DNA of 64,000 bases, taken from the NCBI GenBank assembly GCA_022749755.1, contig CM040441.1, forward strand, positions 17,051,475 to 17,115,474, written 5' to 3'. Below are positions 35,544 through 48,119 of the stretch, piece after piece. The translations under genes and the position numbers were made by a program. The DNA comes from Azadirachta indica. Taxonomy: Eukaryota; Streptophyta; Magnoliopsida; Sapindales; Meliaceae. The notes beneath the pieces were generated by a model, which saw nothing but the letters and a program-made list of their open reading frames with translations, made no database searches and had not been told where the DNA came from. Every line of letters starts with the position of its first letter. The first letter of the stretch is position 1.

Positions 35544-37376
35544 TTTCTTCTTCCGATTTTATTAAAATTTTAGTTCATTCAATCTTCTTCATTTCAAATG
35601 TTTTCGCGCCGGAACGGAATGAAATGACATTGAAGTTAAAGTCTCTGTTTCTCGAAATGCTTAGCTGGTGGAACAATCATACCTTCGTTTTAAATGAAAC
35701 CGGCTGTCGTTTTCGATTAGGTGCTTCGTTGAGTTGTACCTTTTGGACAAACTTTATCTTGATATGAAAATTTAGTGGAAGACATGAAGAAACAAATCTT
35801 CTTTTCAAATTTCAAATGAACGGTCTGTCGTTTTAGGTGCGTGGAATACACGAAGAAACAAATCTTCTTTGCAAATTTCAAATGAACGGTCTGTCGTTTT
35901 AGGTGCTTTTTTGGTTTAGTGGTTTTTATAGAACAAAATTGTCCTTATGTAATAATAGTATAAAGTTTATTTTTTATTTTATAAAAAAAAATTAGAGATG
36001 GTAATGGGGCGGGATTGGGTGGGGAGACATGTCCTATTTCTCGCTGTACTTTTTATTTTAACTCTCATTTTTCAATAAATTTAATGAAATAGAGATAGAG
36101 AATTCTCGCATAGAAAATGAATTCTCTGTCCCCATATCAATTCTTTATTTTATGATATTTTATAAATTAATTTTAATAATATAAAAATTTAATTAATTTA
36201 AATAAAAATATTATTAATATATTATTAAAAATACAATATATAATTTTTTTAATTTTTAATTTTTAACTTTTTACTTTTTATTTGTACATTATTTTTTTTA
36301 TAACATTAATTCATAACTTCACAATTTTTTATTACTAATTACATTTAATTATAGTATATAATTTTAAAAATTATAATATAAAATTATATTTACATATGTA
36401 AAATTAATTTATAAATTATGATATATTTATATTATGTTTTAATGGAAAATAGAGTAGGGTGAAGAGAAATAAACCCCTGTCCCATTAATAAAATAAAAAT
36501 TATTTTCTTCTCGTTTCCGCCTCATATCTCATAAATTTATCTAAATTTTCTCTTATTGGGAGTGAATCCCTATAAGTTTGAGATTAGAAAAGTTTTGCTA
36601 TCCCTTAAAAAAATACCCAATATATTTGAGTTTATTTAAAGGTGAAAGTCTATTACCCCTTTACTTTTAACATCCAATTCCTTTTTCTATTTTCTATAAT
36701 ATCTCGTCACTCCTCTAAATTCTAATTTTATCCTTTAGTATTTCTAATATTTTTTATTTTATTATTTATAAAATTAATTAAATTGAAAGGTAAAATAAAA
36801 AAAAATAAAAATAAAGAGAGTGCTGAAATATTATATAAAACATAAGAAAATAATAAAATATTAATTAAAAAAGTAAAGATAACATACATTCTCTTTTTAT
36901 TTAATTATTTTAGAGTGGAGTCAGTGATTTAAAGAGTGTCAAAAGTGATTCCAAATGTGAAAGCGCTTTGAAACTTCAAGACGCACATTATAGTGCTGTT
37001 GAAAGTTGGTAGCCTTTTTTATTGTACAAGACGTTTCAATTATAGCCCATCCAAAAATCATCAATCACAATTAAAAAATTCCCATCGCATTTCAAAATCA
37101 AAATTTTGGTAAAGAACAAAAGCACTTCTAAATTTAACAGCATTTCGTCAGTTCAAGTAATGTTTTTGACAATTATAAGACAAGATTTTCCCTTTTTGAA
37201 AAAACAAGTTGTATATCATCTCATTTTGGGGCAAGGAAATGTCACGAGCACAAATAGCAGCAGTACCAACTAGACTACCATCACAACCATCACAAGTCAC
37301 AAGCAACACGAGGAACAAAGAAGCATTCTTATTAGTAAAACCACACTGATCTATCACAATAACATAATGTAGAACC
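35544..37376. other. Intergenic region between AUG3 and cytochrome b5
   Basis: No gene is visible. It holds the AUG3 promoter at its left end, a 66-bp tandem duplication (35775-35906), AT-rich filler and, at the right end, the 3' region of the cytochrome b5 gene, with a minus-strand AATAAA at 37018-37023. Confidence 0.5.
35775..35906. repeat. 66-bp tandem duplication upstream of AUG3
   Basis: Two adjacent units, 35775-35840 and 35841-35906, both contain 'gaagaaacaaatcttctt' and 'cggtctgtcgttttaggtgc'. They differ at only a few positions. A degenerate third piece ('cggctgtcgttttcgattag') lies near 35701. The repeat is 230-360 bp upstream of the AUG3 start codon. Confidence 0.85.
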
Positions 37377-39247
37377 TTAGTTTGATTTTGTGTAGATCCG
37401 GATGCCAACTGCTAATCCCAAGATTGCAAGCGGGACAAGGAATTGGAGAAGCTTGACAATGAACTCGGATGTTTTGTCTTGGTTATAATGTGGCTGTTTC
37501 GGAGGCATGTATGCCTTCTTCTTTGGGATGGTCGATACATCAATCTCTCCGACATAATACTGGTCTACCATTTCTCTGGCATTCAAACTATGCCCTATAT
37601 CCTCAAAGTCATCTGTGGCGTCCTTACCTGGATAATATGCAGATTCAAACCTCAACTATCGAACTTTTAGCTATTATTGCATAATGAAAATCTAATTAGG
37701 CAACTTGAGTTATTTATGCATTAGCCAAGGATATACCTGTTGCAGACAGCAAAACTTCATCACCACCAGGATGGTCTTCCAAGAATTTTGTTACGTTGTA
37801 AACCTGTTAAAAAAATTCTATAACTCACTATCTCGAAAACAACATCCTCGTCAATTTTGTGAGTCTTGAAACTACATAAACAGCGAGACATGGGAATTTA
37901 TGACTCTCCTTTCATCCATTCAGTGATTAGGAAAAAACATGAGAAAAGACTATCGCTTTTACATTGCTGCTTGCTTGGATCATTAACCTTTTATTTTGAC
38001 CATACAAGTCAGAAATAGATGTCAAATATTAAAAGATATGGTACAGCAAAAAGATCAGGTATACATAGGACATTAGATTTCACACAGTTTATTATGTTCC
38101 ATACATTTCTCGAGCCTTCTCCAAATCATTATCTAGTTGCTGGGCAAAATACTTATAATTCCACCCAACAGCTTTACACAGCTAGTTGAATGTGTAATTT
38201 CTGCTATCTAATTTGTCGTTTAAATTTTCACTTAGAAATTCTAGATGGCAAAATGATCTACAATCGGGAGGAGTAAAGAACAAATGTTAGAGCAAAGATA
38301 AAAGGAAATTAGGTAGGAAAAGGAAGACTTTTGGAGATAGGTTGTGAAAATAATTCAATAATCAATCGTTTTTTAATCACTCTTTATGTCAAAACAGAAT
38401 ACATAAGGTCTACTTATACCTAGTTCTAAACGAGAAGGAAACTGAACTTACTCCAAGCAACACAAATTTTGAATTACTCTCTCAAACTGTCAAATTACCC
38501 AACAGAACAAGAAACAAGAGAACACAAACATACATACCCACAAGAAAGCACACACAAGGAAAACAGAATATTCCACAAGCTAATGAACAGAATCTACATC
38601 GAATTACCGAGCAATGGTTGAAAGCAACCAACAATCGAAAATGACTAAGGTAGTTTAAGAGCACACATATGGAACAGAACCAACCAGATCCAGAAATAGC
38701 TATGTTAGTTGTATCTATCTATGTACCAATGGCAAGGTTTTCGAACACCATCGAAAATTAGAAGAATTAAAATCAATATCATTTCAGCATGAGGGCCAAC
38801 CTAAGTTCATATAGAAAAGTAAACACAACAGATAGAATAGCAATGTTTTAATGATATAAATGCTATTGTTAATTAAAATGGAGGTGGACGCCTAAATTTG
38901 ACACTATGCAAGTAGTCCAATCACTAAAAATTTATCAGCTTAATGGCAAATAACCAAAACATAGAACCAGAAACCCCCCTTAAATAATCAAACACCTTTG
39001 AACACAAAAGCAATTAAATAACTCTCAAATGGGTAAAAGGATTGAACCACCAAACCCACCAAAGCAAAATATAACGCTTAAATTCAAACATACCAATTAG
39101 CCATCTGTTCAAACACATGCCAAAAAAGAAGACTTGGAACCGGAAACAGAAAATGATCACCTTGCCATTAATGATAAGCCAACAATCTTTGGCATTGTTG
39201 TGTTCGGACACTTCAGCCAAAGTGAAGACCTTGCCGCCGCCACCCAT
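37377..39247 (-). CDS. CB5: Cytochrome b5, ER tail-anchored
   Basis: Small haem protein that donates electrons to desaturases, hydroxylases and P450 enzymes at the ER membrane. Exons are 39247-39161, 37803-37737 and 37627-37377 (405 nt, 134 aa) with in-phase GT-AG junctions; intron 1 is 1.36 kb. The haem domain covers about residues 6-80: KDCWLIINGKVYNVTKFL, then HPGGDEVL with axial ligand His40, and IGHS with the second ligand His64. A linker with YMPPKQPHYNQDKT precedes a hydrophobic tail at about 107-127 (FIVKLLQFLVPLAILGLAV) and a short basic end, RIYTKSN, as in C-terminally anchored plant CB5. Length and domains are normal. Paralogues are common in plants; I cannot name the isoform. Confidence 0.95.
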
Positions 39248-40598
39248 TTTCTATTCAGCTTTTTAAATTTCCTTAGCAATGTATTCTGATCAACGAAGCT
39301 GGTTAGAAAGACAAAAAGAGTAAGATATAAGCAGATGGGCGTGCTGTGAATGCAAACTCAAAACTCAAGAAACAGAGAAAACTGCGGGCTGACCAACCAA
39401 ACCAGTGGCTAAGTAATGGTGGGTTCAAAGAGAGAAGAGAGAGAGAAATGAATACTAAAAGCCGGGAGAATACTGATGTCATTGTAATTAATTTGGTAGC
39501 TGTTTGGTGAAATAGGTGGTGCCATTACATTTTTGCTTGGGTTGGTAGAACGGTACAGCGCTCTTCCGTTCCACTCTCATTTCCTTAGTTATTTTTGGCC
39601 TAAATTGGATAATGACAACTAGTTCCCTGCTTTTTAATAATATAACATAACAACACAGTTTGATTAGTTAGTCACGTGAGATGATGACATTTTGTGTCGG
39701 TAGTTATTTATTTTTTAATTAAAATTTGAAATATATTTATTTAAATATTTAAAAATTATTTATTTTTTAATTTATATTTAAATATTTAAATATAATTAAG
39801 TTAAAAATTTTAATTTAAATTTGAATTAATAAATGTTTAAATAATTTAATATTTTTATTTTTTAAAAATATCTTTATTTTATTAATTTATTTACTAACAA
39901 AATTAAAATTTTATTTAACTATTTTTTATGTATCTTTTCTCTATTATAAATTTTCTCTACTTATTTTCTTAATTCTACTTATTTTATACTTTAATTATTA
40001 TGATAAATTTATATATTTACGTAATTATAACTACATTACTTTAATTATTATAATAAATTTGTATATTTACGTAATTATAACTGCATTACAATATGACTTA
40101 TTATTTTTATTAATTTTATATCATCGAATACAACTTTTTTTTAAAAAAAACACATATCAAAAATAAAAAATAATGTGCAAACTAATATAATTTATTTTTT
40201 TTATCTATTATTGTAATAATATAATCAAAATTATTATAAATATAAGTATATTATTTAAAAGAGTATATATGTCAAAATATTAATTTTCAAACTTTTTATT
40301 TTATCAAAACAAATAACTTAATACTTATTTTTAAATAATTTAAAATAAAAAATAAATATATCATTCATATTTAAATTTTAATTAAATTCACATTTCTATT
40401 ATGTTTAGGGTTTAGAAAAAAAAAAAACACTACCTTAAACTTATTTTTTATAAATGTAATTGCAAATGATTCTTTTAATGCCTTATAATGGGAATTAATA
40501 TCAAAGCTTCATTATTGAAAATGAACAAATTGTGTTATTTTGCTGTTAAATGGTGAGTTTTTACAATATATTAAATAAATTTTATATGATTATTGATG

Positions 40599-40629
<31 letters not shown>

Positions 40630-42179
40630 TTATTCCCAGTTCTAGTAATAATAAGTGTAAAAGATTGGTACTTGGCAAATCAAAATTTTCATTTTCATTC
40701 AAAAAATATATATATATATTTTTTTTTCTTTGATTGTTCATTTTTCACTGGTTAAATTTATTTAGATATTTTTATTTTTGACCAACAAATAAAAAATTGT
40801 TATATGATATTATTATTATTTTATTCTAAATTGAGTAATAATAGGGTATACAAATTTGGCGTTTAACAAATACTTTTCACTCTCATCTAAATCCTATTAG
40901 ATAAATATGATATAATATAACATTTTAGTGACTAAACTATCATCGTTAAGCATTCATTGTAGAGATTTTATTAGTTAAATTTTATATTATTAACTTTAAC
41001 TTTATTCATTTTTTACCGTTTAAATTTATTTAGAAATTCATCATTTTTTGACCACCGAAATTTATATATGAATAGGAATGGACGGAAAAATCAGAGTTAA
41101 TAAGAAATATTATGGTACAATTGAATGGGCTTTTCCTACCTACCTAAAATTGAAGTGAAATGAACGACGAATGTAATTATTATCCACTTTATTTCGGGAA
41201 AAGTAGCCTTACCTAACCAATTGTGATCAATTTTGGTTAGATATAGAGTAAGCTAGGCTTGGTAGCTATGATTTGTAAAATTTTTTAATATATTTAAAAA
41301 GGAGAAGAATTTTTCCCAATTTTAAATTTAAAAAGAAAAAAGAAAAGAAAAAGAAGAAAGCAACTTAGGAGCAATTAAAAAAAAGGCAAGATTTCATGTC
41401 TTAACTTGGTTTGTAGGAATCTCTCACACAATTGTCACACAATTGTGATAGTTAATTCTTTTTATCTTGGAAGTAGATATTTGATTTTAGCTATTTAAAG
41501 CGAAAACTCTAACATTATATAGATAGTTATTCCTAAGGATCAAGTTGAAATTACTCTAAATTTTGAAATAATTTACTTTTTCTATCCTCTAAAAATAATT
41601 TATTTTTATTGTATTATGAAAATAGTTAATTGAGTATCTAATAAATTTTATTTATCAAAATTTTGTGAATGTCAAAAATAATTTTGTATATTTAATAAAT
41701 TTATTATTAAAATATTGTAATGCGGAAATGATCAAAATATACAAGTAAATGGTAATGAATAAAAATTAATTAAGCATTTAATGTGTGTGTATATATATAT
41801 GTGTGCGTTTAAATCCAATAACTTACAAATTATGTAAAAATATGTATAAAATAATGGGTGTTAATTTTTTCTCATACATATATAATATGAAATACTCTTA
41901 AAAATAAAGATAAAAGTAAAAAAATAATAAAAAAATAAATAGTTTTAACAAATTTGTTTCTCATTTAAGTTGAAATTTAATAATTATTTGTAACATTAAT
42001 TTTGAATTTTTGTAATTTTAAATGAGTATATTTGATATTTTATTTACAAGTAAAATTACTTTTCAAAATCATATACTTTAGAAAAATCTATTGTAAGATA
42101 GAATTTTAACAAATACCTAAATGACTTTTAGTTGTTAAAAATCACTTTTATTTTTTTTAACAATAAAATCAAATAGCTC
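39248..42179. other. Gene-free AT-rich interval
   Basis: The first about 200 bases should hold the cytochrome b5 promoter and leader (a GA-rich block is at about 39430-39450). The rest is AT-rich with a 51-bp tandem repeat (39987-40088), an ATT run at about 40603-40630, and loosely repeated blocks near 40740-40800 and 41000-41070 ('aaatttatttagaaattcat' type). No gene is visible. Confidence 0.5.
39987..40088. repeat. 51-bp tandem repeat, two units
   Basis: 'actttaattattat.ataaattt.tatatttacgtaattataact.cattac' occurs twice in a row with about three differences. Confidence 0.8.
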
Positions 42180-42182
42180 TTA

Positions 42183-42613
42183 GGGCATGTTTGGCACATA
42201 GAACTATATTGTATTATTTTATCGTATAAGACAAAATTTTTTTGAAGAGATTGGACTGTATAAAAATTAAGAATAATAAATTTCAGACCTTCCCTAAATT
42301 TGAGCCGCACCTTCCCATGCGTCAAGTATGCACTATATTATTTTTTTCTTTCCTTTTCTTAAAAAATAACTTTCTAAGAATAATAATTTTTTGGTTATCA
42401 ACACTTCTACTTTTAAATTATTTAATTCTTAATTAAAAATAATAATATATAATTAATTAATAAAAATAAATTTTATGTAATTAATACTTCTTAGCACAAC
42501 CACACACTAAATATCGTATTGTATTAAAATTTATCCTATGTAGTACAATATAGTGTAGTCTACTACAGCTATTAAATCTCAATACAAACCAATGCAACAT
42601 GCCAAACATGTCC
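42183..42613. mobile_element. PIF/Harbinger-like MITE, 431 bp, TSD TTA
   Basis: The left end GGGCATGTTTGGC and the right end (reverse complement GGACATGTTTGGC) form a terminal inverted repeat. The flanking bases are TTA at 42180-42182 and TTA at 42614-42616, the target duplication of PIF/Harbinger (Tourist-like) elements. There is no coding capacity. Its right 150 bp plus outside flank is duplicated 1 kb downstream at 43500-43664. Confidence 0.75.
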
Positions 42614-43009
42614 TTATTGTGATAGTAGATATAAAAATTTGTATAAAAAAATAAATCTCGATCTTTCTCCATCTTATAATATGTAAATAGATATTTAACT
42701 TAATTTATCAAAAGACAATATTAAGTAGATATGTGGCTTGAGCTATCAAGAATGATTAAATAAAATTCCGATAAAACACAAACATGTAATATTAACATTT
42801 TAAAAACATTATTATATGAAAGAGATAATAAAAATCTATAAAAATAATATTGGTGAAATGTACATAAATTGATGAGAAATAAAATTTTAAAAAAATTATT
42901 CAAATGAAACATATTCATTCTATAAAATTATATACAATTATATGATATGTCTTTTTTTTTTTATTTTATTTTATTATATGTGATTATATGATATAATTTT
43001 ATTAGATAA

Positions 43010-43499
43010 ATTTTCAAATTAATTGTATATAATTATAAATCATTTTTGGAAAACAAAAATGAAAAATGAATACAGTAATAAAGGGCATAATTTTTATTTT
43101 AAATTTTCTTTTTGATATTTTCTGATTTTGACTTGTCGGGTAAGTTTACTAGATTCAGAATTCATATAAAAATGAAATTAACAAATTGTTAGCATTCAAA
43201 ACTCTCTCTTTTCTCGACTTCACCTGTTTCTCACTCGTTCTCATTGGAATTTCGATTCCTCTCCTTCGAAGAAACCGTGGTTTGAGCTCGTTCGATTAGA
43301 TCCAAGATAATCGAATTGAAGCCCTAGGGTTTTTATTATATATTAAATATTTAAAGCCCTAGTCTCACCCTTTCCTCGCCAATTTAGAGTCAGAGTAGTC
43401 ACAGAGACTAAGATTAGCAGTAGTGATGGAGGAAATAGTTTCAGTTTCAAAAGGAAGAAGACGTTGGGAGGATTTGAGTTTGGATATTCTTATAAAAAT
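43010..43499 (+). pseudogene. F-box gene 5' fragment, copy 1 (truncated)
   Basis: From the ATG at 43426 the frame reads MEEIVSVSKGRRRWEDL then SLDILIKI, which resembles the start of an F-box domain (RRWEDL..DIL.KIL) as in SKIP1/FBL-type plant F-box proteins. The frame then runs into unrelated transposon-derived DNA at about 43500. The upstream about 400 bases (promoter and leader, including 'gtttactagattcagaattc' and 'agccctagggtttttattat') are repeated at 49015-49440. F-box proteins act as substrate receptors in SCF ubiquitin ligases; this fragment cannot encode one. Confidence 0.6.
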
Positions 43500-43664
43500 A
43501 AATTTTATGTAATTAATACTTCTTAGCACAATCACACACTAAACATCGTATTGTATTAAAATTTATCCTATTTAGTTAATATAGTGTAGTCCAGTACAGC
43601 TATTAAATCTCAATACAAACTAATGCAACATGCCAAACATGCCCTTATTGTGATAGTAGATATA
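43493..43664. repeat. Templated filler copied from 42461-42632
   Basis: About 170 bp starting 'taaaaataaattttatgtaa' match 42461-42632, covering the right half of the Harbinger-like MITE, its TTA duplication and about 17 bp of flank ('ttgtgatagtagatata'). The left junction shares 'taaaaata' with the F-box fragment, so the joint has 8 bp of microhomology. Confidence 0.8.
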
Positions 43665-44150
43665 TAACTTCTTATAACTAGCCAATGTGGGATTTTAGTA
43701 ATATGAAAACAAACTTGGAGTAAGTGAACAAGTCAACTAATAGGATTCCCTCACGCACAAGGCAGGTCGGCCCAAGCCCAATCTTGGGGTTTGGTTAGGA
43801 AAGCGTTTAATGTGCATCGTCGCGTGTAAGGCGAGACCCCCCTACGGGTATGCGTGCGATGGGTTTTGTTTTACACTTTTATGAGTAGCAGTTGACGATG
43901 AAACGATGAAAAGACACAAAACGGTTTTAACTGTTTGTGTCAACCGGTATTAAAGTAGTTATTAACAGTTTAAGTGGCTGTCTGAATAGTTGTCACTTGC
44001 CTATAAATACATACTTAATCTAACATTTTATTCATTCGTTTCCATTCTTCCTCCTTGCTCTCAAAATAGATGATGCTAAAACAAAGCATCACCGTGCAAT
44101 CTTTAATCTTCTTCCTTCTTTGACTTTGTTCTACACTAATTGTATTTGAT
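43662..44150 (+). repeat. 5' LTR remnant of the copia element
   Basis: 'aaaacaaacttggagtaagt' (about 43707), 'gggattccctc.cgcacaag' and 'caatcttggggttt' match the 3' LTR near 48869-48957. The piece at 43668-43697 matches the 3' LTR near 48822-48850 in inverted orientation. A TATA box (TATAAATA, 44002-44009) marks the likely retrotransposon promoter. The right end is approximate. Confidence 0.7.
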
Positions 44151-44325
44151 TTGCAGGCTTATAGCGAGTTTCGTCATTGTATCTTGGGGCTATATTGCCG
44201 TTAAACCTTCATGTTGTGGGATACTATCAAAAAGGGGCAGAAATAGCTTTCAAGACAGTACTCTTTCATGCCTTGACGCTTACACATTTTCGTGTTTGTC
44301 CAACAATCTGAAAGCTATCATGGCA

Positions 44326-45207
44326 ACATCAATGACTCTTGCGTCCCTGACCATAGATTCTGCCTTACTGGTTGCTATCAAGTCTATTCCTGACATCTTC
44401 AAAATTGAGACGTTTAGGAGAACCAACTTCAAGCGATGGAGGGATCGGATTTATGATACTCTGGACATTCTCAACCTTGTTGCCTTTTTAACATAACCAT
44501 CACTAGATGCTGCCTCTGAAAATTATCAAGCATGGGTTAAGGGCAATAAGGCATGTCGCAATGCCATTTTGAATACCATTTCTAACGAGTTATATGGTGT
44601 TTATTTTCTCTATGACAAAGCACAAGAAATTTGGGCATCTTTGGAGAAAAAATATATCATTGAAGATATTGGTGCCCACAAATATGTTATAGCCAACTTC
44701 TTGAATTTCAAGATTGTAGAAGACAAGCCAGTCATCGCTCAAATTCATGACTACCATTTGCTGATCAATGATTTAAAGAATGAGCAAATTACTCTTCCTA
44801 AATCAGTCCTTGCTAGATGCTTGATTGAGAAATCGCCTGATTCTTGAAAAGGTTACAAGAAGAGTAATAAACACAAGAAGAAGCAAATGACATTGGAGAA
44901 TGTGATTATTCACATTCGAATTGAAGAAAAGAATAGGCTAAGGGAGCAAGAAGATAAGGCTAAAGAAATTAATTTCAAGGCTAATGTTGTTCAAGATGCT
45001 GCACCTCCTCTCAAGAGGCAAAAAGTGGATAATAAAAAATCCATAAACAAAAAGAAACCAATATTTAAGAAAAAAAGAAATTGCTTTGTGTGTGGCAAGC
45101 ATAGCCATTATGCTATTGAATGTAGGTTCAAAAAGGGCGATAAAAAATCTTCTAAGGCCAATGTGATTGAAAGAGAAGATGTGGTCGCTGCTATTGTGGT
45201 TTCTTAA
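44326..45207 (+). pseudogene. Copia gag-like region with zinc knuckle
   Basis: An initial frame with FKRWRDRIYDTLDIL is followed by a stop near 44494. Further gag text (EIWASLEKKY, ARCLIE) then runs to a stop near 44845. A nucleocapsid CCHC zinc knuckle, C-F-V-C-G-K-H-S-H-Y-A-I-E-C, lies at about 45082-45123. Its metal ligands are intact, although the gene is not. Confidence 0.8.
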
Positions 45208-45236
45208 GCAAATATGGTTGCTAATGAGAAATAAGA

Positions 45237-46558
45237 TTGGATTATTGACTCTGGTGCTTCCAAACACATATGTGGGAATTGAAGCTCATTTTTTGATTAT
45301 ACTCATATAGGTGAAGAAGAAGAACAATTTTTCCTTGGAGATTCTCATTCTGCTCTAATTGTGGGAAAAGGAAAAGTTCTTAAATTAACTTCTGGAGAAA
45401 TTCTTTCCTTAAGTAATGTGCTTTATGTTCCAAATATAAGATACAAGTTAGTGTCTGTGTTTGTTCTTGGAAAATCAAATGTTAAGGTCTCTTTTGAGGG
45501 AGATAAGGTTATAATGTTGAAGAATAGGATGTTCATTGGAAAAGAGTATTGTTCCAATGATTTGTTCAAGCTCAATGTACTTGACACAATCATTAATAAA
45601 AATACTTCTACTACTGCTTATATTGTTGCTTCTTTTGATTTATTGCATGGTAGGTTAGGCCATGTAAATTTTTCTTATTTAAAGAAAATGAAAAGAGATG
45701 GTCTAATAAATATTGATGTTACAAACATCAATAAATGTGATACTTGTATTAAATCAAAATTCATCAAGAAAATGAATAAATCTATTATGAATAGAGAAAC
45801 TAAATTACTCAATTTAATTCATAGTGATCTTGGTTTTAAACAGACAATGACAAGAGGAGGCAAAATGTTTTATATAACTTTTATTGATGATTTCTCAAGA
45901 TATACAAAATTATATTTATTGAGAAATAAAGATATAGCATTTGAAAAATTCTTAATTTATAATAATGAAGTTGAAAATAAACTTGGGAGGAAAATCAAAA
46001 GATTGAGATCCGACAAAGGTGGTGAATATAAATTTAATATGCTTAATGAATTTTATGAAAATCATGGCATAATACATGAAATTACACGTTCTTACTCTCC
46101 AAAGTTAAATGGAGTAGTTGAAAGGAAAATTAGAACTTTGAAAGAGATGATGAATTCTCTGTTAGTAAGTTCTAGAGTACCGTGGAATTTGTGGCAGGAG
46201 GCAATTTTAACTACCTACCACCTACAAAATAGAATACATAATAAGCAAACAGGAAAAATACCTTATGAGTTATGGAAAGGTTATAGGCCTAATCTAACAT
46301 ATCTCAAAGTGTAGGGGTGTTTAGCAAAGGTTTTAATTTCAGATCCTAAGAGAAGTAGAATATGACCTAAAACTATTGATTGTATATTTATAGGGTATGC
46401 TCAAAATAGTGCTGTATACAGATTTTTGATTCTTGAAGATAAAAAAAAGATATTTGATACAAATATTATTATAAAATCTAAAGTTGCAGGATTTTTTGGT
46501 AATATTTTTCCTAAGAAAAAGCCTGCCAGTTCTCAAAATTATAATCAAATAATCTAAA
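45237..46558 (+). pseudogene. Copia protease and integrase region
   Basis: The protease active site is recognisable as IDSGASKHICG (about 45243). The GAG-pre-integrase zinc finger follows (LLHGRLGHVNFSYLKKM with CDTC at about 45736), then the integrase core with its Asp in HSDLG (about 45820), second Asp in RSDKGGEY (about 46006) and Glu in GVVERKIRTL (about 46111). The longest open piece is 45361-46314 (317 codons). It ends at a stop within the region just before the RT domain. The core catalytic residues are intact despite the stops. Confidence 0.85.
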
Positions 46559-46599
46559 AAATTTTTCAAGAAGATCCTCTTGAGAGCTTAGATGTTGAA

Positions 46600-48119
46600 T
46601 TAAGAAGAAGTAAGAGAACAAGAAAAGGTTACTAGTTTTAGTAGTGATTTCTATGTTTTTATGACTGCAAACGACTCTCAAATATATAAAGAAGCTATGA
46701 TTTCTCTTGATGCTCCATTTTGGAAGAAAACAATAAACAATGAGTTAGACTCAATCATGAGTAATCATGTTTGGGAACTTGTTGATTTACCTCCTGGTAT
46801 TAAACTAATTGATTGTAAATAGATTTTCAAGAGAAAACTAAAAGCTGATGGTTTCATTGATAAGCATAAGACAAGATTAGTTATCGAAGGTTTTCCTCAG
46901 AAGAAAGACATAGATTATTTTGATATTTATGCACTTATAACTAGAATTGCATCCATCAAAGTTTTGATCGCTATAGCATCGGTGTATGATTTGTTTATAC
47001 ATCAAATGGATATGAAAACAGCATTTTTGAATGGTGACTTGAAAGAAGAAATATACATGACAAAACTAGAAGGTTGTATAGTTCCAGGTTCTGAGTATAA
47101 GATTTGTAAACTTGTGAAATCCTTATATGAATTGAAACAACCACCAAAATAGTGGCATGAAAAATTTGATCAGGTATTAGTATCAAATGGATATTTGATA
47201 AATGATTTAGATAAATGTGTTTATTTTAAATCATTTGATACTAATAATTTTGTGATAATTTATTTGTATATTGATGACATGCTTATTTTCGGCCTTAGCA
47301 TGGAACTGATAAATAAGACTAAAAATTTTTCTTACTTCTAATTTTGATATGAAAGATATAGGAAAAGTAAGTGTTATTCTTGACATCAAGATAATAAAGA
47401 AAAATAACGATCTTATATTATCACAAGAATACTATGTAAAGAAATTTTTAAAGAAGTTTGGATATTATAAGTGTAAGCCAGTATTAACTTTATACGATGC
47501 AAATATCCAACTTAAGAAAAATTATGAACATATTGTTAATCAAACGAGATATGCCCAAATAATTGGTAGTCTTATGTACCTGATAAATAATATAAGACCA
47601 AATATTGCGTTTGCTGTTGGGAGATTGAGCAGATATACTCAAAATCCTAACAAGGATCATTGGGCTGCTTTAAAAAGACTTGCAAGGTACTTAAAAGATA
47701 CATTAAATTTTGGGCTTTCGTTTGCTAAAGATCCACTAGTGTTATAAAGTTTTTCTAATGCTAATTGAATATCTGAATCCAATGAAATTAAATCCACTAG
47801 TAGATATATTTTTAAACCTGGTGGAGGAGCAGTTTCATAGAAATCTTCCAAGCAAACTTGTATAGCTCGTTCAACCATGGAGTCCGAGCTAATTGCCTTA
47901 AAGAAGGTTTGTACAGAAGATGAGTGGTTAAGAAACTTCTTAACTGATCTTCCTATTAGTGATCATCCTCCTACATCAATCTCAATTAATTATGATTATC
48001 AAGCTGCTATAACTAAGGCTAAAAGCAAGATATACAGTGAAAAAAGTAGACACATATGTTTGAAACATAGTATTATTAAGCAGCTACTAGAATCTGGTGT
48101 TGTAAGCCTATATTTTTAA
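46600..48119 (+). pseudogene. Copia reverse transcriptase and RNase H region
   Basis: Blocks of copia RT are visible: QMDMKTAFLNGDLKEEIYM (about 47003), VKSLYELKQPPK ending at a stop near 47150, and the catalytic box YIDDML (about 47266). YVKKFLKKFGYYKCKPV and IGSLMYL continue the connection domain. RNase H text (MESELIALKKVCTEDEWLRN) starts at 47877 and ends at a stop at 48117. Several stops and at least one frameshift separate the blocks. Confidence 0.85.

Noticed and set aside
44150..44325. Search for the copia tRNA primer-binding site
   Set aside because: No clear TGGTATCAGAGC-like site follows the LTR remnant; the region is too decayed or the LTR end is misplaced.
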